Source: Streptomyces sp. XM4193 (GTDB lineage Bacteria; Actinomycetota; Actinomycetes; Streptomycetales; Streptomycetaceae). Taken from it: a stretch of 64,000 nt of DNA. Below the pieces are notes generated by a model. That model was not told the origin of the DNA. It saw only the letters and a list, made by a program, of their open reading frames with translations, and did not search any database. A program made the translations under genes and the position numbers. The DNA is taken from positions 1 through 64,000 of the forward strand of contig NZ_JALLGK010000012.1 of assembly GCF_023072595.1 (NCBI RefSeq), written 5' to 3'. Positions 8,345-17,059 of the stretch are shown here, one piece after another; position 1 is the first letter of the stretch, and each line of letters begins with the position of its first letter.

Positions 8345-8719
8345 ATGAGTGAGCGAGCTCTGCGCGGCACGCGACTCGTGGTGACCAGCTACGAGACGGA
8401 CCGCGGTATCGATCTGGCCCCGCGCCAGGCGGTGGAGTACGCATGCGAGAACGGCCATCGCTTCGAGATGCCGTTCTCCGTCGAGGCCGAGATTCCGGCC
8501 GAGTGGGAGTGCAAGGTATGCGGCATTCAGGCCCTGCTGGTGGACGGCGAGGGCCCTGAGGAGAAGAAGACCAAGCCGGCGCGTACGCACTGGGACATGC
8601 TCATGGAGCGGCGTACGCGTGAGGAGTTGGAAGAGGTGCTGGCCGAGAGGCTGGCAGTGCTTCGCTCCGGCGCGATGAACATCGCGGTGCATCCGCGCGA
8701 CAGCCGCAAGAGCGCCTAG
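8345..8719 (+). CDS. rbpA: RNA polymerase-binding protein RbpA
   Basis: 124 residues. RbpA binds RNA polymerase and the principal sigma factor and stabilises open-complex formation in actinomycetes. The expected residues are present: zinc-site ligands Cys34, His38, Cys56 and Cys59, and the sigma-contact pair Arg89-Arg90 in MERRTREELEEVL. ATG 8345 is preceded by GGGAGG. The gene stands alone behind a sigma-R promoter and ends in a strong hairpin. In this window it lies within 9 kb of the apparent chromosome end, a surprising place for a core transcription factor. Confidence 0.98.
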   Translation: MSERALRGTRLVVTSYETDRGIDLAPRQAVEYACENGHRFEMPFSVEAEIPAEWECKVCGIQALLVDGEGPEEKKTKPARTHWDMLMERRTREELEEVLAERLAVLRSGAMNIAVHPRDSRKSA

Positions 8720-8752
8720 GCCCCAGGGGCCGCAGCCCTGTTGAGGTGTGAG

Positions 8753-8800
8753 GCAGTCAGCCCGCCGACCCGGTGAGATCCGGGTAGGCGGGCTGACTGC
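8753..8800 (+). terminator. Strong rbpA terminator with duplicated arm
   Basis: A 14-bp stem 8753-8766/8787-8800 continues, after one mismatch, into 6 bp (8768-8773/8780-8785) with a 6-nt loop. No T-run follows, as is usual in high-GC actinomycetes. The right arm with its tail (8787-8806) is repeated at 8810-8829. Confidence 0.85.
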
Positions 8801-9011
8801 TGTGTGTCGGGCGGGCTGACTGCTGTGTGCACTGCGCCGGGTGCTCCCTGCGGGTGCTGCGCGGGCCGGAGGGCCGGACGCCGCCTGCGGGGCTGTGGGT
8901 GGGCGAGCGGCTCGGGCGGGTGCGGGCGTGCCGGGAGGGGCGCGGGCAGGCAGGCGGCCCCTGGGCGCAGCGTGATCGCGAAGAGACGCGCGGTGGGTGG
9001 GGCGCGGTCTG

Positions 9012-9659
9012 TCAGGGGCGGGTCGGGCCGTGGGCGGCGGGGCCGTCGCCGTCCTCGGGTTTGCCCCCGGGCTCGTCCTCGCGGATGACCTCGCCGGGCA
9101 CGACCTTGCCGTCCGGGCGGTGGATGCGCACCTGCTCCTGGGCGCTGCGTGCCTGCTGGACGGCGTCCGCCAGGCCACCGCCGCCGAAGCTGCGGCCCGC
9201 GGCGCGGCGGATCAGCGCGGCGGTCGGCGGGAAGATGCACAGCAGGCCCAGTGCGTCGGAGGCCAGGCCGGGGAGCATCAGCAGCAGGCCGCCGAGCATG
9301 GCGAGGCCGTTGCCGCCGCCCTTGCGGCGGTTCTCGCCGTCGGCGGCGGCGCCGGTGGAGCCGGGTTGCAGCGTCTCGGCGAGGTTGTGCCAGGCCCTGC
9401 GGCCGGCGCGTTTGATGACCACCGCGCCCAGTACGAACCCGGCTGCCAGCACCAGCACAACACCGAACAGGCCGATGGGGCCCGCGAGTTGTATCAGCAG
9501 CCAGACTTCCAGCACCGCCCAGGCGGCCACCAGCAGCGGCAGGAACCGGCGAACGCCCCGGGGGCGGGGGTTGGCGCCGGAGGAGGCTCCCCGGGGTGCC
9601 CGGGGCGTGTCGGACTGCTCACGCGGTCTCTCGTACGGAGTGGGATCGCCTGTCGTCAT
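9012..9659 (-). CDS. fxsA: FxsA family membrane protein
   Basis: 215 residues. A Pro/Arg-rich N-terminus is followed by three hydrophobic segments (about residues 39-58, 60-82 and 115-150) and a polar C-terminal tail. PLLVAAWAVLEVWLLIQLAG and the GLLLMLPGLASDALGLL segment are typical of FxsA, an inner-membrane protein that in E. coli relieves exclusion of phage T7 by the F plasmid. Its native role is unclear. The ATG at 9659 lies 3 nt after the ppm stop codon, so it is the third gene of the lnt-ppm-fxsA operon. Confidence 0.9.
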   Translation of the reverse strand: MTTGDPTPYERPREQSDTPRAPRGASSGANPRPRGVRRFLPLLVAAWAVLEVWLLIQLAGPIGLFGVVLVLAAGFVLGAVVIKRAGRRAWHNLAETLQPGSTGAAADGENRRKGGGNGLAMLGGLLLMLPGLASDALGLLCIFPPTAALIRRAAGRSFGGGGLADAVQQARSAQEQVRIHRPDGKVVPGEVIREDEPGGKPEDGDGPAAHGPTRP

Positions 9660-9662
9660 GAA

Positions 9663-10430
9663 TCAATTGTGCCTGCGTCCGAGCAGTCGGTTGACTCGGG
9701 AGGTCACGCCCCAGGCGGGAACCCGCCACAGTGCCTCGAAGACGATGTCCTTGCTCATCTTGCTGTCGCCGCGTTCGCGTTCGACGAAGGTGATGGGCAC
9801 CTCCACGACCTGGAAGCCCTGGCGCACCGCGCGGTGGGCGAGGTCGACCTGGAAGCAGTAGCCCTGGGAGGCGACCTCGGCGAGGTCCAGGCCCTCCAGG
9901 GTGTGGGTGCGGAAGGCGCGGTAGCCGCCGGTGACGTCGCGCACGGAGACGCCGAGGAAGGCGCGGCAGTAGGCGCTGCCGCCGCGGGAGAGGAACTCGC
10001 GGGACTTGGGCCAGTTCACCACGCGTCCCCCGGGCACCCAGCGCGAGCCGAGCACGAGGTCGGCGTTGCCGAGCGCGGTGAGCAGACGGGGCAGTTCCTC
10101 CGGCTGGTGGGAGCCGTCGGCGTCCATCTCGACCAGGACGTCGTATCCGTTGTCCTTGCCCCAGGCGAATCCGGCGAGGTACGCGGCGCCCAGGCCCTCC
10201 TTGCCCTTGCGGTGCAGCACGTGGACGTGGTCGTCGGCCGCGGCCAGCTCGTCGGCGAGCTTGCCGGTGCCGTCGGGGCTGTTGTCGTCGGCGACCAGGA
10301 TGTGCGCCTCGGGCACGGCCTTGCGCACCCGTCGCACGATGGGTTCGACGTTGTCGGCCTCGTTGTAGGTCGGGATGATCACGAGGACCTTGCCGATCGG
10401 CCCCTGCGGCCTGGCTCCGGCGTTCGTCAC
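9663..10430 (-). CDS. ppm1: Polyprenol-phosphate mannose synthase (Ppm/DPM1-type GT2)
   Basis: 255 residues of a family 2 glycosyltransferase. It transfers mannose from GDP-mannose to polyprenol phosphate on the inner face of the membrane, supplying protein O-mannosylation and glycolipids. Motifs include VIIPTYNEADNV, ADDNSPDGTG and EMDADGSHQPEE (metal-binding DxD region). No membrane anchor is fused to it, unlike some DPM synthases. The GTG start at 10430 overlaps the lnt stop codon (GTGA), so the two are translationally coupled. In Mycobacterium tuberculosis the Lnt and Ppm domains are fused in one protein; here they are separate but adjacent. Confidence 0.93.
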   Translation of the reverse strand: MTNAGARPQGPIGKVLVIIPTYNEADNVEPIVRRVRKAVPEAHILVADDNSPDGTGKLADELAAADDHVHVLHRKGKEGLGAAYLAGFAWGKDNGYDVLVEMDADGSHQPEELPRLLTALGNADLVLGSRWVPGGRVVNWPKSREFLSRGGSAYCRAFLGVSVRDVTGGYRAFRTHTLEGLDLAEVASQGYCFQVDLAHRAVRQGFQVVEVPITFVERERGDSKMSKDIVFEALWRVPAWGVTSRVNRLLGRRHN

Positions 10431-12124
10431 TGCTGCTGCCCCTTCTCTTGCGTACGTCCGCGTCGACCTGCTGCCACGGCGGCGGCGCAGGAGAGGAGGC
10501 CGATGAAGGCCGTGATCCACTCCGGTGCCGGGCCCACGCGGTCGGCGACGGTGATGTCGTCGCGCAGCGGAAGGCTTGCGGTCAGAACGTCCTGGGTGAA
10601 CTCTTCGGTGCGCTGCTCGATTGTGCCGTCGGGCGCGACGATCGCGCTGATGCCGCTGGGCGCGGCGGTGACGATGGCCCGTCCGTGCTCCATGGCGCGG
10701 AGTCGGGACATGGCCAGCTGCTGCTCGGGCTGGCCGGTGTTGCCGTAGGTGGCGTTGTTGGTCTGGATGACCAGCGCCCGTGCTCCGGAGGTGACGGTGT
10801 CGCGGACGATCTCGTCGTAGGCCACCTCGAAGCAGATGACGTCGCCGAGCCGGGCGGGGCCGACCTGCAGCACGCCGCTGCCCTCGCCGGGCCAGAAGTC
10901 CCGGGGCACCCGGTCGAGCCGGGTGATGATCTTGCTGAGCTGCTCGCGGTAGGGGACGTACTCGCCGAACGGCACGGGGTGCTGCTTGGTGTACGAGGCA
11001 CCGGGCCCGGTCGCGGGGTCCCAGACGATGCCCTGGTTCTCGACGTACCCCTCCTTGGTGGGGTGGTCGACGAGCGCGCCGACGAGTATCGGTACGCCGA
11101 CTGCCTTGGCGGCCCGGTCGATCGCCTCACGCGCCTCGCTGAAGCGGTGCGGGTCGAGGTCGGAGGCGTTCTCCGGCCAGATGACGAGGTCGGGTTGTTC
11201 CGCCCGGCCGGCCTCGATGTCCTCGGCCAGTTGGACGGTGGGTTCGACGTGGTTGTTGAGGATCATCATGGGGCGCCCGAGGAAGTCCATGCCGGGTTGC
11301 TGGACGTTGCCCTGGACGACGGCGATCTCGACGGTGTCGTCGGCGGCCGTGGGGATCGGCACCAGGAGTCCGCAGGCGCCCACGACGAGCGCGGCCGCGG
11401 CGGGCGGTGCGGCGGTGCGCAGTGCCTTCGGACCGGGCTGACGGGCGGCGCCCTCGCGTGCGCGCCACAGGGCCAGGCCCGCGGCGGCGAGCAGTGCGCC
11501 GCTCAGTGCGACGGCGAAGGTGACCAGCGGGGCGCCGCCGAGAGCGGCGAGCGGGGTGAACGGCGAGCCGGTGTTGGCGAACGCCAGGCGGCCCCAGGGG
11601 AACCCGCCGAGCGGTATCCGGTCCCTGGCCCACTCCTCGGCGACCCACAGGCAGGCGGCCCACAGGGGCCGGGCGGGCAGCCGGGAGGTGAGGGCGAGGC
11701 CGACGGCCAGGGCGGTCAGGAAGAGCGCCTGGAGCAGGGAGAGGCCGATGACGGCGTCCCAGCCGATGACGTGCAGCCACTTCAGCAGGCCGAGGAAGAA
11801 GGCGAGGCCGAACACCAGGCCGGTCCAGGCCGCTTGGCGCAGTCCGCGGCCGTGGGTGAGCAGGCTCAGGGCCGCGACGGCGAGCAGCGAGAGCGGCCAC
11901 AGGTCGTAGGGCGGGAAGGCCGCTGCCAGGGCGAGACCGGCCAGGACGGCGGCCAGGGTGCGGGGTGCGCCGGTGCGGCAGCGCCCGGCGAAGCGGGCGG
12001 CGCGGCTCCGGTTCGGAGCGCGCGGAGGCCCTTCGGCGGGGGGTGTGTCCTCGCCGGACGCGTCGGCGACGGCCGGGGGCTGGCGGTGGCCGTTGTCGGC
12101 GGTGGTGTCGGGGCCCGGTGGCAC
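10427..12124 (-). CDS. lnt: Apolipoprotein N-acyltransferase Lnt
   Basis: 565 residues: a Pro-rich N-terminal extension, about six membrane segments (residues ~60-230), then a nitrilase-fold periplasmic domain. The catalytic triad is visible as Glu318 (WPENAS), Lys380 (TKQHPVPFGEY) and Cys431 (GDVICFEVA). Lnt N-acylates the lipid-modified N-terminal cysteine of lipoproteins. The GTG at 12124 follows AAGGAAG with a short spacer. The open frame continues far upstream but without a ribosome site. It is the first gene of the operon with ppm1 and fxsA. Several lipoproteins, the presumed substrates, are encoded in this window. Confidence 0.95.
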   Translation of the reverse strand: MPPGPDTTADNGHRQPPAVADASGEDTPPAEGPPRAPNRSRAARFAGRCRTGAPRTLAAVLAGLALAAAFPPYDLWPLSLLAVAALSLLTHGRGLRQAAWTGLVFGLAFFLGLLKWLHVIGWDAVIGLSLLQALFLTALAVGLALTSRLPARPLWAACLWVAEEWARDRIPLGGFPWGRLAFANTGSPFTPLAALGGAPLVTFAVALSGALLAAAGLALWRAREGAARQPGPKALRTAAPPAAAALVVGACGLLVPIPTAADDTVEIAVVQGNVQQPGMDFLGRPMMILNNHVEPTVQLAEDIEAGRAEQPDLVIWPENASDLDPHRFSEAREAIDRAAKAVGVPILVGALVDHPTKEGYVENQGIVWDPATGPGASYTKQHPVPFGEYVPYREQLSKIITRLDRVPRDFWPGEGSGVLQVGPARLGDVICFEVAYDEIVRDTVTSGARALVIQTNNATYGNTGQPEQQLAMSRLRAMEHGRAIVTAAPSGISAIVAPDGTIEQRTEEFTQDVLTASLPLRDDITVADRVGPAPEWITAFIGLLSCAAAVAAGRRGRTQEKGQQQ

Positions 12125-12644
12125 GGTCTTCCTTGCAGGTCGGTGAGCTGGTGAATAGCGACCGTACAACGAGGCGGCCCGTGCTGGGATCCGGGTGCCG
12201 TAACGACTGGGTGGAGGGTGGCGCGCCGAGAGCGCGGGAGAGGACTGCGGATCGGGGCCCGGTGCCCTTCGGGCCGACCTGGGACCCGCTGGCTGCGGGT
12301 CGACCGAGAGCCGTTGTCTACTGAGCGTCCGGGCCCCACCCGGGTCGCACCTGCCGACCGCTCGAAACGCTCCGCCCCCGGCCGTGGGCGCTGGACCTGG
12401 CTTTCTGTGGCGGTGTGCTGGTACCTCGCACCCCACGTTGGCCCAGCGGCGTGCGACGACTGCGCGGAGATTTCGCGGTCGGACGTCCTGTGGTGGACTC
12501 GCCGAACCTATCGGGCATCGACTGGCGTCTGTCAACACCCGTGTGAGCTGCGGCGTTTCGGCGAACCAGCAGGTCAGTGCCGAGTGGGTGGGGCGCAGGG
12601 GCTCGGCGTGGCGGCCATCGTTCGGCGTATCCGCCGGGCTGCGA
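12125..12644. other. 520-nt intergenic gap
   Basis: This lies between the lnt start and the amidohydrolase stop, both on the minus strand. It must hold the lnt promoter. I see no reading frame with a ribosome site and actinomycete codon pattern, and no strong hairpin. Confidence 0.5.
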
Positions 12645-14279
12645 TCACTCGTTCGGCCGCCGGTGGACGGTTCTGCCGGCGACGACGGTGCGCAGGCAGA
12701 GGGGCAGTTCGCGGCCGGGGGTGAGGTCGGGCAGACCCGGGGTGCCGGACCTGGGGTCGGTGGACCAGTTGGCGACACGGGTGTCGGGGGTCTGGACGAT
12801 CAGTTCGCCGACCTGCCACAGGGCGTAGTCGGCGGGTGCCCCGGGGACGAGGACGCCGGCGTCGTCCCGTCCCACGGCCCTCCAGCCGCCCCGGGTGTGG
12901 GCGGTGAAGGCGCCGCGCACGGAGATCCGGTGTTCGGGCGTGCGGTGGAACGCGGCGGCGCGGATGGTGCCCCAGGGGTCGAGCGGGGTGACGGGGCTGT
13001 CGGAGCCGAAGGCCAGCGGGACACCGGCGCGCTGCATGGCGGCGTAGGGGTTGAGTCCGCGGGCGCGGTCGCCGAGCCGGGTGGCGTACATGCCGTCCTC
13101 GCCGCCCCAGTGGGCGTCGAAGGCGGGCTGCACGGAGGCGGTGAGGGCGAGTTCGGCGAAGGCGGCGACGGCGGTGTCGTCGAGCATCTCGGCGTGTTCC
13201 ACGCGGTGGCGCAGGGCGCGTACGCGTTCGAGGCCGGTTCGCCGCGCGGCTTCCCGTACGCCGTGCACGACGGTGTCCAGGGCGGCGTCGCCGATGGCGT
13301 GGAAGCCTGCCTGGACGCCTGCCTCGGTGCACAGGGCGACGTGGGTGGCGACCTCGTCCGCGGTGAGGTGGGCGGTGCCGGTGTGGTCGTGGTCGCTGTA
13401 GGGGGCGCGCAGGTGGGCGGTGTGCGAGCCGAGCGAGCCGTCGGCGAAGAGGTCGCCGGCGGCGCCGTGCGCGCCGAGGTCGGCGAGGCGGTCCAACTGG
13501 TCGGCCGCGGTGAGGAGTTCGCCCCAGTAGCCGACGACGCGGGGGGTGGTTCCCGCCGCGGCGAGGGCGAGGAGCGCGGTGAGGTCGTCCTCGCCGGAGA
13601 TCTGCGGGCCTGCGCATTCGTGAAGGGTTCCGATGCCGAGTTCGGCGGCGCGGCGCAGGGTGGCGCGCTGGGCGTCGGCGCGCTGGGCGGGGCTGACGGA
13701 GTCCAGGGCGAGGGCGCGTACGCGGTGGTGCGCGTCGCCGGTCAGCGGGCCTTCGGGGTGGTGTCCGCTCTCTTCGGGGAGGCGGCCGGCCATGGTGCGC
13801 AGTGCGGTGGTGGCGAGGGCGGAGTGGACGTCGACCCGGCTGAGGTAGAGGGGTCGTCCGCCGGTGGCGCGGTCGAGTTCGGCGCGGGAGGGGGGCCGCT
13901 GCTCGGGCCAGGCGGTGGCGTCCCAGCCGTGGCCGAGGAGGATGCGGTGGTCGGGGTGGGCGTCGGCGTACTGCCGGACGCGGCCGAGGGCGGCGTCCAG
14001 GGTGGGGGCGTCGCCGAGGTCGAGGCCGGTGAGGGCGAGACCGGTGGCGGTGGTGTGCACATGTGCGTCCGTGAACGCCGGGGTGACCAGCGCCCCGTCG
14101 AGGTGCTCGACCTCGTCGACGCCGTCGGCGAAGGAGTCCGCCGCGCCCTCGGAGCCGACCCAGGCGATGCGGTCGCCGCGCACCACCATGGCGGTGGCGA
14201 ACGGGTCGGCGGGGCTGTGCACCTCGCCGCCGCGCAGCAGGAGGGTTCGGGTGTCGCTGACGGGGGTGGTGTCGCTCAT
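12645..14279 (-). CDS. Amidohydrolase family protein (YtcJ-like)
   Basis: 544 residues of the composite-domain metal-dependent hydrolase superfamily. The N-terminal beta-sandwich segment ends in VTPAFTDAHVH, which provides the first metal ligands. A C-terminal FGSDSPVTPLDPWGTI carries the catalytic Asp. The LTGLDLGDAPTLDAALGRV region and the FHAIGDAALDTVV motif are typical of YtcJ-type enzymes, whose substrates are mostly unknown. It starts at ATG 14279 with a downstream MSDTTP. The Lrp-type regulator lies 200 nt downstream on the same strand. A regulatory link is possible but not shown. Confidence 0.9.
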   Translation of the reverse strand: MSDTTPVSDTRTLLLRGGEVHSPADPFATAMVVRGDRIAWVGSEGAADSFADGVDEVEHLDGALVTPAFTDAHVHTTATGLALTGLDLGDAPTLDAALGRVRQYADAHPDHRILLGHGWDATAWPEQRPPSRAELDRATGGRPLYLSRVDVHSALATTALRTMAGRLPEESGHHPEGPLTGDAHHRVRALALDSVSPAQRADAQRATLRRAAELGIGTLHECAGPQISGEDDLTALLALAAAGTTPRVVGYWGELLTAADQLDRLADLGAHGAAGDLFADGSLGSHTAHLRAPYSDHDHTGTAHLTADEVATHVALCTEAGVQAGFHAIGDAALDTVVHGVREAARRTGLERVRALRHRVEHAEMLDDTAVAAFAELALTASVQPAFDAHWGGEDGMYATRLGDRARGLNPYAAMQRAGVPLAFGSDSPVTPLDPWGTIRAAAFHRTPEHRISVRGAFTAHTRGGWRAVGRDDAGVLVPGAPADYALWQVGELIVQTPDTRVANWSTDPRSGTPGLPDLTPGRELPLCLRTVVAGRTVHRRPNE

Positions 14280-14442
14280 GGGGACAGTCTCCCGCCTGCG
14301 GCGCGCGCGGCGTTGCGCGGGTGGGGTGCGGGAGGCGTGCGGGATGCGTGCGGGAGGGGCGGAGTGCGGCGCCGGTTGGCGGGTGCAGCCTGTCGGTGGC
14401 CGTAAGGGCGGGGCTCGCGGCCGGTCGTTGCCGGGTGTCGCG

Positions 14443-14494
14443 GGGTCACAGGTGCGGTGGGGTCACAGGCGGCACGGGCTCACAGGCGCGGTGG
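14443..14494. repeat. Three imperfect 18-nt direct repeats
   Basis: Three copies of roughly GGGTCACAGG-plus-8 nt run in tandem across the stop codon of the Lrp-type regulator gene. They sit between this gene and the amidohydrolase promoter region. Their role is unknown. Confidence 0.55.
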
Positions 14495-14920
14495 GCGGGC
14501 CTCGTAGGGGGTGGAGAGGACGACGGTGGTGCGGGTGGAGACGCCCGCCACCGAGCGCACCCGGGCGAGGAGCAGTTCGAGCTCGGTGGGGGTGGCGACG
14601 CGCACCTTGAGGATGTAGTTCTCGTCGCCGGCGACGCTGTGGCAGGCCTCGATCTCCTCGATGCCGGCGAGCCGTTCGGCGATGTCGTCGGGGGCGCTGG
14701 GGTCGAAGGGCTTGACCGAGATGAACGCGGTCATGGCCAGCCCGACGGACTCGGCGTCGATCAGGGCGGTGTAGCCCTTGATGACGCCGCGCTGCTCCAG
14801 TCGCCGTACGCGCTGGTGCACTGCCGAGGTGGACAGGCCGGTGGCCTTGCCCAGGTCGGTGTAGCTCATCCGCCCGTCCTTGACGAGCAGTTCCACAATT
14901 TCTCGATCCAGCTGCTCCAC
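14480..14920 (-). CDS. Lrp/AsnC family transcriptional regulator
   Basis: 146 residues: an N-terminal helix-turn-helix (LDREIVELLVKDGRMSYTDL, then LSTSAVHQRVRRLEQRG) followed by a RAM/AsnC ligand-binding domain ending in STRTTVVLS. The start was set at GTG 14920 because VEQLDREIVELL aligns with the usual beginning of the family. The longer frame to 14959 has no ribosome site. Lrp proteins form octamers and respond to amino acids. The likely target is unknown, with the amidohydrolase gene upstream and a divergent small gene as candidates. Confidence 0.92.
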   Translation of the reverse strand: MEQLDREIVELLVKDGRMSYTDLGKATGLSTSAVHQRVRRLEQRGVIKGYTALIDAESVGLAMTAFISVKPFDPSAPDDIAERLAGIEEIEACHSVAGDENYILKVRVATPTELELLLARVRSVAGVSTRTTVVLSTPYEARPPRL

Positions 14921-15132
14921 AGCAGCAAAACCTACTGCGCCCGGGGCCGTCCGGCACACTCAGGGTGACGGGGGGACACACGTCAGCTGCGGCGCCGCTC
15001 ATCGCGTGTGACGAAGGACACACGCAGGGTCCGGACAGCGGGCGCCCCGCGCGGGTTACCGGGGTGGGGCGACGGGAAGTGCTTCGGTTGGCCGGGCCGG
15101 GTGCCCGGTTCGGGAACCCAGAGGGGGAGCAC

Positions 15133-15504
15133 ATGCGTACGACGAAGTCGTCCCGGTCCGACGCCGCGGCAGTCGCCGAGCTGGTCGCGGACGTCGAGGA
15201 GGCTCACGAACTGCTGGAGATCTACCGGGTGTTGTGCCCGGAGTGCGGCCAGCGGATAGGTCTGCTGGCGGACGAGGAGCAGCTGCCGGAGCACGCGCTG
15301 CTGCCCACCGCCCGCGAGCCGTTCGGGATGACGGTGTGCCGGGCCTCGGGTACGGCCGCGGCCCGGGCCGAGACGAGCGACGAGCGGGAGGTCGCCGAGC
15401 AGGACGCGGGGGTGCTGCTGACGCTGCCGGCCGGGCTCGACTGGCGCACGCAGCCGTTCTCGCACGCGGGGCCGGTGGTGCCCGCGCAGTCGCGGCGCGG
15501 CTGA
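15133..15504 (+). CDS. Hypothetical protein with one CxxC motif
   Basis: 123 residues, acidic, with an EEAHELLEIYRVLCPECGQRIG segment holding a single CPEC knuckle and no second cysteine pair nearby. ATG 15133 follows GGGGGAG with a short spacer. The third-position GC pattern is coding-like. I do not recognise the family. It is divergent from the Lrp-type regulator with about 210 nt between the starts, so it could be a regulatory target. Confidence 0.65.
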   Translation: MRTTKSSRSDAAAVAELVADVEEAHELLEIYRVLCPECGQRIGLLADEEQLPEHALLPTAREPFGMTVCRASGTAAARAETSDEREVAEQDAGVLLTLPAGLDWRTQPFSHAGPVVPAQSRRG

Positions 15505-15886
15505 GCGACAGGCCGGGTGCTGCGCGGCCCGGCCGCGGGTCGCGGGTCGCCGGTGGCACGGTGCCGGGGTGTCGGCGCTCGCGTGGGTGCGGACTTCGCG
15601 CACGGCTGTGCGGGGTGCGGCAGGGCCCGGGTGGATACGAAGTGTTCGGTCGGTGAAGCTCGGAGCGGTGGGGCCGACCGGGGTCGGCGCGGGCGGCTCG
15701 GACTCCGCCCGACGCGCTCCCGGAACGCGGTGACACACCCGGCCGGCCGGGTCGCCGCCAGGGGTTGAGTCGCCGTCACGGACGCGAGCGCGAACCCGGG
15801 CCGTCGCCCGAGCGGCTGACGGGGCACTGGCCGCACGAACGGGGCGGCGGGCACCGATCAGTGCCGCACCGCCCCTGTCGCGTCTC
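15505..15886. other. Gap with a terminator, no gene seen
   Basis: A convergent gap between the hypothetical gene and the acyl-CoA dehydrogenase gene. Apart from a hairpin at 15841-15875 nothing is recognisable. Confidence 0.5.
15841..15875 (-). terminator. Terminator hairpin of the acyl-CoA dehydrogenase gene
   Basis: GGGGCGG (15841-15847) pairs with CCGCCCC (15869-15875), with an inner GCAC/GTGC pair (15851-15854/15861-15864). It lies 11 nt past the stop codon of the minus-strand gene. Confidence 0.6.
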
Positions 15887-17059
15887 TCAGCGGCTTTCGG
15901 GGCCCGCCAGGTGGCGGGCGATGACCATCCGCTGGATCTGGTTGGTGCCCTCGACGATCTGGAGCACCTTCGCCTCGCGCATGAGGCGTTCGGCGGGGAA
16001 GTCGAGCGTGTAGCCGTAGCCGCCCAGGAGTTGGACGGCGTCGGTGGTGACACGCATCGCGGCGTCCGTGCAGAACAGCTTGGCCATGGCGGCCTGTCGG
16101 GAGAACGGCTCGCCCTGGTCGCGCAGTCGTGCGGCCGCGAGGTAGAGGGCGCGGCCCGCCTCGATCTGGGTGGCCATGTCGGCCAGCATGAAGCGCAGCC
16201 CCTGGAAGTCGGCGACGGGGCGGCCGAACTGGTGGCGCTGCGCGGTGTAGGCGAGTGCCTCGTCGAGCGCGGCCTGGGCGACGCCGATTGCGCAGGCGGC
16301 GATGCCGAGCCGGCCGGAGTCCAGGGCCGCGAGCGCGATGGAGAAGCCCTGCCCCTCCTCCCCCAGGCGGCGGCTGTCGGGCACGCGCACACCGTCGAAG
16401 TTGAGCTGGGCGGTCGGCGAGCCCTTCATGCCCATCTTGCGCTCGGGGGCGGCGGCGCTCAGCCCCTCGGCGTCACCGGGGACCAGGAAGGCGGTGATGC
16501 CACGGGGGCCGGGCTCACCGGTCCTGGCGAGCACGGTGTAGAAGTCGGCGACCCCGCCGTGGGTGATCCAGGACTTGGTGCCGTCGACGACCCAGTCCTC
16601 GCCGTCGCGCACGGCCCGGGTGCGCAGGGAGGCGGCGTCGGAGCCGGAGGCCGGTTCGGAGAGGCAGTACGCGCCGAGCAGGCCGCCGCCGAGCATGTCG
16701 GGCAGCAGGCTCTTGCGTTGTTCCTCGCTGCCGAAGCCGGCGAGAGCGTGGCAGGCCAGAGTGTGGACGCTGACGCCCAGTCCGACCGTCAGACGGCCGG
16801 CGGCGAGCTCCTCCAGCACCTGGAGGTACACCTCGTAGGGCTGTTCGCCGCCGCCGTGTTCGGCGGGGTAGGGGAGGCCGAGCAGACCGGTGCGCGACAT
16901 GAGGGCGAAGCTCTCGCGCGGGAAGCGGCCGGCTTCCTCCTCCTCGGCGGCGGGTGGTTTGATCTCCCGCTCCACCAGATCGCGGACGAGCTTGAGCAGA
17001 TCCCTGGCTTCGTCGGTGGGCAGTCGGCGTTCCACCGGCTGAGGACCGTGGTCGGGCAT
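15887..17059 (-). CDS. Acyl-CoA dehydrogenase
   Basis: 390 residues with the full acyl-CoA dehydrogenase layout: an alpha-helical N-domain, a beta-domain with AYCLSEPASGSDAASLRT and KSWITHGG, and a C-domain with ERLMREAKVLQIVEGTNQIQR, whose Glu is the catalytic base. These FAD enzymes oxidise acyl-CoA to enoyl-CoA and pass electrons to ETF. The closest type is short/branched-chain, by the TLDFPAERLMREAK pattern, but chain length cannot be fixed. The ATG at 17059 is preceded by GGGAGG at a longish 9-10 nt. The open frame extends far upstream without a start signal. Confidence 0.94.
   Translation of the reverse strand: MPDHGPQPVERRLPTDEARDLLKLVRDLVEREIKPPAAEEEEAGRFPRESFALMSRTGLLGLPYPAEHGGGEQPYEVYLQVLEELAAGRLTVGLGVSVHTLACHALAGFGSEEQRKSLLPDMLGGGLLGAYCLSEPASGSDAASLRTRAVRDGEDWVVDGTKSWITHGGVADFYTVLARTGEPGPRGITAFLVPGDAEGLSAAAPERKMGMKGSPTAQLNFDGVRVPDSRRLGEEGQGFSIALAALDSGRLGIAACAIGVAQAALDEALAYTAQRHQFGRPVADFQGLRFMLADMATQIEAGRALYLAAARLRDQGEPFSRQAAMAKLFCTDAAMRVTTDAVQLLGGYGYTLDFPAERLMREAKVLQIVEGTNQIQRMVIARHLAGPESR

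Noticed and set aside
12384-14405. A 673-codon plus-strand open frame
   Set aside because: Antisense to the amidohydrolase; Gly/Val-rich translation without domain or ribosome site.
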